Below are positions 58,305 to 64,000 of a stretch of DNA of 64,000 bases, piece by piece. This DNA is from Paenibacillus sp. JDR-2 (GTDB taxonomy: Bacteria > Bacillota > Bacilli > Paenibacillales > Paenibacillaceae): positions 4,494,001-4,558,000 of the forward strand of contig NC_012914.1 in NCBI RefSeq assembly GCF_000023585.1, given 5' to 3'. Positions within the stretch are counted from its first letter, which is position 1; every line of letters begins with the position of its first letter. The translations under genes were made by a program, and so were the position numbers. The notes below the pieces were generated by a model. It saw only the letters and a program-made list of their open reading frames with translations, ran no database searches and was not told where the DNA came from.

Positions 58305-58984
58305 AGAAGAGTCAGCACCTCGGATAATTGTTTGATTTCGAATTTCGCCTTAACGGGCGTCGCATTCGGCTTGCTATGCGGATTATACCAGCAAGTATCA
58401 ATGCCGCTGTTCAGCCCGCCCTGAATATCGGAGGTCAGCGAGTCGCCAACGATAAGCACTCTGGTCGGATCGGTAATGCCAAGCTTATTAAACGTGTAAT
58501 CGAAAATGCCGATATGAGGCTTCTGATAGCCCGTATCCTCCGACACGATAATATGCTCGAAATAGTGGTCCACGCCAGCCTTGGAAAAACGCGATAGCTG
58601 CACTTCCCGGATTCCGTTCGTAATAATCGCTAGTCTTACTTTGGAACGGAGCTCTTCCACCAGTTCCACGGCTCCGTCGATCAGATACGCGCCTGCTCCA
58701 AGATAACCGAGATAACGGTTGCTGAACTCCTCGGCTCCAATCGTAAGGCCCGTTCCGTTGAAAAGCCGGCTGAAGCGTTCTACGCGGAGCTCCGCGAGCG
58801 ATATCGCCCCTTTTTCGAAGTCATTCCACAGCTCCTGATTAATGGTCCGGTAGAGAGCTACATAGTCGGTATCCGGCGATTGAACCCCGAATTCTTCAAA
58901 CACGCTTGTCAGAGCGAAGTCCTCTGCTTTCTTGTAGTCGAATAGCGTATCGTCAGCATCAAATAATATCACGTCGTAGTTCAT
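58301..58984 (-). CDS. YjjG-family (noncanonical pyrimidine) nucleotidase
   Basis: About 227 residues from ATG 58984 (AAGGAGAG roughly 10-13 bases upstream; a TTG at 59011 is the alternative). Motif I is FDADDTLFDY, the YjjG/YfnB signature in place of DxDGT. ITNG is motif II, KP in GYQKPHIGIFDYTFNKLGI, and motif III GDSLTSDIQGG. Members hydrolyse modified pyrimidine nucleotides or sugar phosphates. Second gene of PhzF, YjjG, HAD. Confidence 0.9.
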   Translation of the reverse strand: MNYDVILFDADDTLFDYKKAEDFALTSVFEEFGVQSPDTDYVALYRTINQELWNDFEKGAISLAELRVERFSRLFNGTGLTIGAEEFSNRYLGYLGAGAYLIDGAVELVEELRSKVRLAIITNGIREVQLSRFSKAGVDHYFEHIIVSEDTGYQKPHIGIFDYTFNKLGITDPTRVLIVGDSLTSDIQGGLNSGIDTCWYNPHSKPNATPVKAKFEIKQLSEVLTLL

Positions 58985-59016
58985 TGCAGTCAAACTCTCC
59001 TTGCTTTTCAATTGTC

Positions 59017-59814
59017 TTAAACTTCAAGTGTTCCTTGCAAAATCATCCTCGCTTGGCCGGCCAACAGAACGCGGCTGCCGTTCACGGCCACCTTCACGAT
59101 ACCGCCGCGCTTCGAAGCCTGATAACCCGTCAGCTCCTGTTTGCGTAACCTCCTGGTCCAATGCGGCGCAAGCGCGCAATGAGCCACGCCCGTAACCGGA
59201 TCCTCCAAGATACCCGCATTCGGGAAAAAGACGCGCGCTACATAATCATATGGCGCACCGGCAGCCGCCTTAGCCGTTACAATGATCCCTCTTCCGCCTG
59301 CCGCAGCAAGCTGCTGCTGATCGGGTCTTAAACTGCGCACGGTTTGTTCGCTATCCACCTCAACGACATAATCCTGGCGGTTCTTGGCCGTATAACGCGG
59401 AATTAGCCCAAGACCTTGGATAATAGCTTCCGGCGCATTCACCGGCTTCGGCGTCTCTTCCGGATAGTCCATTGTCATCCAGCCGTCAATGGCATCATAA
59501 GTAACGGTCAGTACCCCGCTCTTCGTTACAAACCGGGCTGTCTGATCGAAACGAAGCCTCCCCGTGTGCCACAGCATATAAGCGGCTGCCAACGTGGCAT
59601 GCCCGCCAAGGTCTGCCTCCGCCTCGGGAGTGAACCAGCGAAGGTCATAGCCGTCTTCGATCGGGACCAGAAAGGCTGTCTCGGGCAGGTTCATTTCCGC
59701 CGCCACCTGCTGCATCCACCGTTCATCCTCCGGCTTCTCGCATAGGCACACCGCTGCCGGATTTCCTCGGAATGGCTCGCTTGTAAAAGCATCCACCACA
59801 TAGATCGGTTTCAT
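59017..59814 (-). CDS. PhzF-family isomerase-like protein
   Basis: This 265-residue protein is made of two similar halves: VDAFTSEPFRGNPAAVC at the start, NLPETAF with catalytic Glu45, DLGGHATLAAAY, and EDPVTGVAHCALAPHW in the second half. Members isomerise or epimerise acidic metabolites; PhzF itself acts in phenazine synthesis, but no other phenazine gene is here. It is the first gene of a three-gene operon with two phosphatases, 32 bases before the second. Confidence 0.9.
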   Translation of the reverse strand: MKPIYVVDAFTSEPFRGNPAAVCLCEKPEDERWMQQVAAEMNLPETAFLVPIEDGYDLRWFTPEAEADLGGHATLAAAYMLWHTGRLRFDQTARFVTKSGVLTVTYDAIDGWMTMDYPEETPKPVNAPEAIIQGLGLIPRYTAKNRQDYVVEVDSEQTVRSLRPDQQQLAAAGGRGIIVTAKAAAGAPYDYVARVFFPNAGILEDPVTGVAHCALAPHWTRRLRKQELTGYQASKRGGIVKVAVNGSRVLLAGQARMILQGTLEV

Positions 59815-59897
59815 ATTCCGCCCTCCCTGTTATCCTTATTATAAACGACAACCGTAAACGACTGCATCCTTCCTTGGGAAAAGCGGCAGCAGATATG

Positions 59898-59948
59898 AAA
59901 AAACCTCTATCGCCGCGTCTCGAAGAGGAGCCGCCGCGAATAGAGGCA
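59898..59948 (-). terminator. Intrinsic terminator of the GyrI-like gene
   Basis: CCTCTAT-CG and its complement CG-AATAGAGG enclose a GC-rich loop; six T follow on the minus strand. Confidence 0.82.
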
Positions 59949-59961
59949 GGTTGTAATCTTA

Positions 59962-60417
59962 TTATTCATCCCTTAGCGGAATTAGAAGCTCGACTTCTTC
60001 CTCTTCCCAATGGCGTTCGTTAATGTAAAATACTTCGATCGCAAGCGCGCTTTCGTGCTTGTTCAGCTTCCGCTCATTCATCCAAGCAAACAATTGCTCA
60101 TAAGCTTCGCCAATCCTTTTATTCGAGGTAGCTACCATGGCGTAGCGGTGTTCCGGAATGGTGAATTGTACCATGCCCCTTGGAAGCTCCTCCATATGAT
60201 ACACCTCATAACACGCCCAATAGGAAGCAAACACTTCATTGCCGAAATACGGGCTGTACAGAACAGGTGATTTGGATACGGTATTCAATTCATGCTTGCG
60301 GGATAAAAAATCGCTCTGCAGCCGGATCGCTTCATCCGGAAATGCGGAATACGGACCGCAATAACTGATGCCCGCCAAATGAATAGCAGGCTTCGTAATG
60401 ATGGAGCAGTTGTCCAA
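59962..60417 (-). CDS. GyrI-like / AraC-type effector-binding domain protein
   Basis: This 151-residue protein is a free-standing effector-binding domain: KPAIHLAGISYCGPYSAF opening strand, a middle helix, LPRGMVQFTIPEHRYAMVATSNKRIGEAYEQLFAWMNERKL, and a C-terminal LAIEVFYINERHWEEEEVELLIPLR strand. No DNA-binding region. Such proteins bind drugs or cyclic metabolites. The start is a TTG with AGGGGG seven bases upstream. Single gene. Confidence 0.88.
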   Translation of the reverse strand: MDNCSIITKPAIHLAGISYCGPYSAFPDEAIRLQSDFLSRKHELNTVSKSPVLYSPYFGNEVFASYWACYEVYHMEELPRGMVQFTIPEHRYAMVATSNKRIGEAYEQLFAWMNERKLNKHESALAIEVFYINERHWEEEEVELLIPLRDE

Positions 60418-60539
60418 GCGAATTCCCCCTAAAAAATTGTAAGTCTACGCTGGGATGAGCTGATAATTCGCCAATAGTGTAACATGAATTACCATTTTCA
60501 GGATAGTATTTTAATTGTTTTTTCCGGACGTCCGCAAAC

Positions 60540-60567
60540 AAAAAAGCCGGCTACGGAAGCCGGCTTA
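60540..60567 (-). terminator. Intrinsic terminator of the nrdIEF operon
   Basis: AAGCCGGCT pairs with AGCCGGCTT over a five-base loop; six T follow on the minus strand. Confidence 0.92.
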
Positions 60568-60575
60568 GAATGGTC

Positions 60576-61532
60576 TTACATATTGAAGACGAAGTCCTCG
60601 TCGCGCAGTTGCTCGATATGAACGGTACGCACATAACCGTTGCCTTTTTTCGAGAAGAAGTCATGCTGCTTGGTATGCGTGCTGATGCCGTTGAAGACGA
60701 TCGGGTTGACCGGCTCTTCCGGGAAATATGGTTCAAAGCCCAGGTTCATCAGTGCTTTGTTCGCGTTGTAACGAACGTAAGCTTTTACATCCTCCTGCAG
60801 GCCAATCGGGCTGTACAGGTTATCCGTGTACACTACTTCGTTCTCGTACAATGTGTTCAGAAGGGCGAACACTTCTTCTTTCAGTTGAGCTTGCTCTTCC
60901 GGCGTAAATTGGTTAAACAGCTCTTGAGCCAGAACGCCGACATACAGGCCGTGGATACTTTCGTCGCGGAGGATCAGGTCGATAATCTCGCCGCTGCTTG
61001 TCATTTTTCCTTGACCAGCCAGATAGAGCGGGTAGAAGAAGCCGCTGTAGAACAGGTAGCTCTCCAGGAATACCGAAGCGGCCATCGCTTTGTACAGCTG
61101 CTGCTTGGTTTCAATGCCTTGGTACCAGGAAGATACCAAAGTCGCTTTCTTTTGCAGCTGCTCGTTTGTTTCAACCCATTGGAAGATCGCGTCGATTTCT
61201 TCCGTCGAAGCCAGCGTCGTGAAGATGCTGGAATACGATTTCGCATGGATCTGCTCCATCATCGACATAAACGCGAGTACCGCTTTGCGCTGCAGGCCGT
61301 CCACATGCTCGAGAATTTTCGGCATGCCCACGCCGCCTTGAATCGTATCGAGAAGCGTCAGTCCGCCCAGCACGTTTTTGTATACGGTGCGTTCGGTGTC
61401 GCTCATTTCCATCCAGTCCATTTTATCGTCGGAAAGTGGAATTTCTTCGTCTGTCCAGAACTGCATCACGTTCTGCTGCCAGAAGGTAAGCGTAAAATCG
61501 TCATCCGGACGGTTCCAGTTTACTGCTTTCAT
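60576..61532 (-). CDS. nrdF: Class Ib ribonucleotide reductase small subunit
   Basis: The protein has 318 residues from ATG 61532, with AAGGAG eight bases upstream. It is the ferritin-like R2 subunit that carries the metal-tyrosyl radical. NWNRPDDDFTLTFWQQN opens the protein, HAKSYSSIFTTL and DESIHGLYVGVLAQELF hold Glu/His metal ligands, and the C-terminus VRTVHIEQLRDEDFVFNM is the tail that docks on NrdE. Last gene of nrdIEF. Confidence 0.95.
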   Translation of the reverse strand: MKAVNWNRPDDDFTLTFWQQNVMQFWTDEEIPLSDDKMDWMEMSDTERTVYKNVLGGLTLLDTIQGGVGMPKILEHVDGLQRKAVLAFMSMMEQIHAKSYSSIFTTLASTEEIDAIFQWVETNEQLQKKATLVSSWYQGIETKQQLYKAMAASVFLESYLFYSGFFYPLYLAGQGKMTSSGEIIDLILRDESIHGLYVGVLAQELFNQFTPEEQAQLKEEVFALLNTLYENEVVYTDNLYSPIGLQEDVKAYVRYNANKALMNLGFEPYFPEEPVNPIVFNGISTHTKQHDFFSKKGNGYVRTVHIEQLRDEDFVFNM

Positions 61533-61602
61533 CAATCCTGCTCCTTTGGTTAAAGGCTGCTTTCCGATTCTCCTCTTCCGGCAGCCTTATCGTTAGTTCG
61601 AA

Positions 61603-63687
61603 TTATACGGCGCAGCTTGTGCATTCCTCAACGGAAAGACGCTTCGTTCTCGTATAGTAGAGCGATTTGAGCCCCTTCTGAGCGGCATAGATGTAGAAGC
61701 GCGCCAATTCGCGGGTTGTTACGTTGCTGTTTACGTGAAGGACGGTCGAGATGCCTTGATCCACGTGCTGCTGAATTTCCCAAATCAGGTCAATCAGCTT
61801 GAATTGATCGATATTGTAAGCCGATTTGTAGTAGAAGTAGTTATCTTGAGCCAGGTAAGGCATCGGATAGTACGTCGTCGAGTTCGCGTAAGTACGTGTC
61901 TCGATATGCTCTACGATCGGCATAACGCTCGAAGTCGAGTTTTGGATGTACGAGATGCTTTGCGTTGGCGCGATAGCCAGACGGTAAGCATGGTACAAGC
62001 CGTTTTTTTGCACTTTCTCTTTCAAATCAGCCCAGTCCTGAGGAGACGGGATTTCCATGCCTTCGAACAGTTCTTTTACACTATCCGATGCTGGACGGAA
62101 GTCCGTTTCGATATAACGGGTGAAATAAGTGCCTTTTGCGTATTCGGAACGATCGAAATCCTTGAAGCTTGCGCCGCGTTCTTTGGCGATTTCCATGCTT
62201 TTCTCGATCGAGTAGTAGTTCATCATCATAAAGAATGCGCTCGCGAACTCTTTCGCTTCGTCGCTTTCGTAAGCAATCTTGTTCTTCGCGAAAAAGCCGT
62301 TCAGATTCATTGCGCCAAGGCCAACGGAATGAAGCTCTTCGTTTGCTTTGCGTACGCCCGGAGCGTTGTCGATCTCGGATACGTCGCTGACCGTAGTCAA
62401 AGCTTCGATGCCGACGTGTACGGATTCTTTAAGCTTTTTACGTTCCATAACGTTAACGATGTTCAGCGAAGCCAGGTTGCAGCTGATGTCGCGGCGGATC
62501 ACATCGTCCATGCCGTAGTCGTTGATTGTCGAAGTCTCTTGCACCTGGAAAATTTCGGTACAGAGATTGGACATCTTGACTTGACCGATATCCTTTAAGG
62601 CGTGAACTCGGTTGGCGTTTGATTTGTTCATGATGTAAGGATAGCCGGACTCCAGCTGAATCGAAGCGATCTTTGTCATCATGTCGCGGGCGTTCATGAC
62701 CGCTTTTTTCACAACTTTATCGTTAGCAAGCAGTTCTTCGTACATAACGTCCATATCCATGTCGTCGAGATGCTTGTCGTATGCTTTATGAACGGAATGA
62801 GGGCCAAAGACGTACAGCGTTTCGTTCTTTGCAGCCAGCTCGTAGAATTTATTAGGTATGATCAAGCCGATCGACAATGTTTTGATCCGTGTTTTCTCGT
62901 CGGCGTTAATTTTTTTACAATCCAGGAATTCGATGATATCCCAGCCGAAAATGTTGTAGTACCCTGCGCCTGAGCCTTTGCGCTGACCCATTTGGTCCGC
63001 GTAGGAGAATGCGTCCTCCATCAGCTTCAGTACCGGCATAACGCCTTTGGCAGCCCCTTCTACGCCTTTGATTGCCTCGCCGCGTCCGCGCAGCTTGGAC
63101 AGGTTAACCGCTACGCCGCCGCCGATCTTCGACAGCTGCATGCAGGTGCCAAGAACGTAGTTGATAGAGTTCAAGGAATCGTCCATCTCAAGCAGGAAGC
63201 AGGATACCATCTCGCCGCGGCGGCTTTTGCCAGCGTTCAGGAACGTTGGAGTAGCCGGCTGCAGACGCTGCTCGATCATCGCTTCCGCGATGCGGAGCGC
63301 TTTGGCGCCGTCGCCTTCGCCAAGGTTCAAGGCAACGATTGCTACGCGGTCCGGATATTGCTCCAGATACTTCGATTTATCGTTAGTCTTCATTGCGTAG
63401 TCTTTGTAGAATTTCGAGATGGCCATATACGATTCGAACTGGAAGCCGCTGCTCTCGGTCAACGTGAACACCGCTTCAATCTGCTCATATGTATATTGGT
63501 CATATACATTCTCGTAAAAGTCATTCTCGATGAGGTAGTCCAGCTTCTCGCGGAGGGAACCGAATTTCACGCTTTTCGCTTCCACTTCCTCCATAAAAGC
63601 GGCTACCGCTTCTTTATCTTTATCCAATTGATAGAAGCCGTCCGCTCCTCGTTGCATCAATTCGTTGTTCAGCTCGATGTGTTTCAA
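61603..63687 (-). CDS. nrdE: Class Ib ribonucleotide reductase large subunit
   Basis: The protein has about 694 residues. TTG 63687 is preferred (LKHIELNNELMQRGADGFYQL), with AAAGGGTG eight bases upstream; an earlier in-frame ATG would extend far into nrdI. TPTFLNAGKSRRGEMVSCFLLEMDDS, KIGGGVAVNLSKLRGRGE and the C-terminal ECTSCAV redox pair are standard. The typical class Ia ATP cone is absent, as in NrdE. The active site reduces NDPs using the NrdF radical. The start overlaps nrdI by 68 bases. Confidence 0.95.
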   Translation of the reverse strand: MKHIELNNELMQRGADGFYQLDKDKEAVAAFMEEVEAKSVKFGSLREKLDYLIENDFYENVYDQYTYEQIEAVFTLTESSGFQFESYMAISKFYKDYAMKTNDKSKYLEQYPDRVAIVALNLGEGDGAKALRIAEAMIEQRLQPATPTFLNAGKSRRGEMVSCFLLEMDDSLNSINYVLGTCMQLSKIGGGVAVNLSKLRGRGEAIKGVEGAAKGVMPVLKLMEDAFSYADQMGQRKGSGAGYYNIFGWDIIEFLDCKKINADEKTRIKTLSIGLIIPNKFYELAAKNETLYVFGPHSVHKAYDKHLDDMDMDVMYEELLANDKVVKKAVMNARDMMTKIASIQLESGYPYIMNKSNANRVHALKDIGQVKMSNLCTEIFQVQETSTINDYGMDDVIRRDISCNLASLNIVNVMERKKLKESVHVGIEALTTVSDVSEIDNAPGVRKANEELHSVGLGAMNLNGFFAKNKIAYESDEAKEFASAFFMMMNYYSIEKSMEIAKERGASFKDFDRSEYAKGTYFTRYIETDFRPASDSVKELFEGMEIPSPQDWADLKEKVQKNGLYHAYRLAIAPTQSISYIQNSTSSVMPIVEHIETRTYANSTTYYPMPYLAQDNYFYYKSAYNIDQFKLIDLIWEIQQHVDQGISTVLHVNSNVTTRELARFYIYAAQKGLKSLYYTRTKRLSVEECTSCAV

Positions 63688-64000
63688 TATTTCGCACCCT
63701 TTCGACAAAGTATTCCATATCTTGATTCGTACCGGATAATTCAAACTTCGATAGGACCGGCACGTTGAACAGGCTAGAGATCGTGTCCGCGCTCTTCGCG
63801 AAGCCGTCTCCCCAGTTCCGATTGCCGCTTGCGGATACCCCTTGCAGATTATTGCTGTTGCGGTTCAAGAAATTCATGACGCGCTCCGGCACCTGACCAA
63901 ATCCTGTCGTGTAGGTAACCAGCACGTAAGGCTCGTCCACTATGTCAAGCTCGCCAATGGGCACCGCTCTCATATTCAATTTATTGATAAAGCGTTTCAC
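63620..64000 (-). CDS. nrdI: Flavodoxin-like NrdI (5' end beyond the window)
   Basis: The visible 126 residues cover most of NrdI: PYVLVTYTTGFGQVPERVMNFL, GVSASGNRNWGDGFAKSADTIS, and VPVLSKFELSGTNQDMEYF. Compared with B. subtilis NrdI (about 130 residues) the first ten or so residues lie beyond 64000. The GTG at 64000 is therefore not taken as the real start. NrdI supplies the oxidant to build the manganese-tyrosyl radical of NrdF. First visible gene of nrdIEF; promoter is outside the window. Confidence 0.93.
   Translation of the reverse strand: MKRFINKLNMRAVPIGELDIVDEPYVLVTYTTGFGQVPERVMNFLNRNSNNLQGVSASGNRNWGDGFAKSADTISSLFNVPVLSKFELSGTNQDMEYFVERVRNIETHRAEQRIDATRSGRLLSIG

Noticed and set aside
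60570-61553. 327-residue plus-strand frame opposite nrdF
   Set aside because: Mirror frame of a conserved gene, with no independent signals.
61735-62598. 287-residue plus-strand frame opposite nrdE
   Set aside because: Antisense shadow of a conserved gene; no ribosome site or family.
1-64000. Mobile elements, prophage or defence island
   Set aside because: No transposase, integrase, phage structural or restriction genes were recognised; the gene order looks like ordinary Bacillales core and accessory chromosome.

Overview
The window looks like chromosome of a Paenibacillus or close relative (Bacillales, spore-forming group), judged from gene content only. Indicators are the YqhH/YqhG pair, YqzE, the YhaO/YhaN nuclease pair, a ribose operon in the Bacillus order rbsRKDACB, a CwlD-like amidase, a B12-dependent ribonucleotide reductase beside a class Ib enzyme, CUT1 sugar transport with AraC control, and strong GGAGG ribosome sites with many GTG and TTG starts. 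I saw no transposase, integrase, phage gene, CRISPR array or rRNA.

Layout. 1-2158 (minus): a small operon of an unknown protein, an exported Ser/Gly-rich protein ending in GGFGG, and a glutathionylspermidine-synthase-like ATP-grasp ligase cut by the left edge. 2353-3000: SIMPL protein. 3052-4989: self-contained YtrA-type ABC operon with promoter and operator. 5087-8372: CUT1 sugar importer. 8758-12516: DUF1835 and DUF2798 proteins, an AraC regulator and a divergent GH105 hydrolase. 12580-16597: heterodimeric ABC exporter behind twin palindromes. 16694-22991: an EamA transporter, a three-gene ABC operon behind a ykkC-family riboswitch, a second ABC pair and a DUF3817 protein. 23141-31059: EamA/LysR pair, a sugar-modifying operon with a divergent XRE-cupin regulator, MerR/SDR, and a DJ-1/monooxygenase/DinB operon. 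31280-36941: rbsRKDACB. 37044-43700: LysR, nrdJ, and a SNF2 ATPase with YqhG. 43853-50316: exported unknown, YqzE, amidase, polysaccharide deacetylase, two identical tRNA-Leu(CAG), small proteins, xpt, a lipoprotein and a YkvI-like membrane protein. 50281-55894: YhaN, YhaO and a glycosyltransferase behind three tandem hairpin repeats. 56219-60417: GGDEF protein, two HAD phosphatases, PhzF, GyrI-like protein. 60576-64000: nrdF, nrdE and nrdI (cut by the right edge).

The genes mostly form short operons, each closed by a readable intrinsic terminator. Several carry legible control: a ykkC riboswitch with a mutually exclusive terminator, a catabolite/RbsR-type operator at the rbs start site, an NrdR box at nrdJ, and palindromes sitting on promoters next to the regulators that probably use them. 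The best candidates for something little described are the GGFGG-tail/ATP-grasp operon, the triple hairpin repeat before the glycosyltransferase, and the exporter operon with twin TGTATAC palindromes and an unknown first gene.
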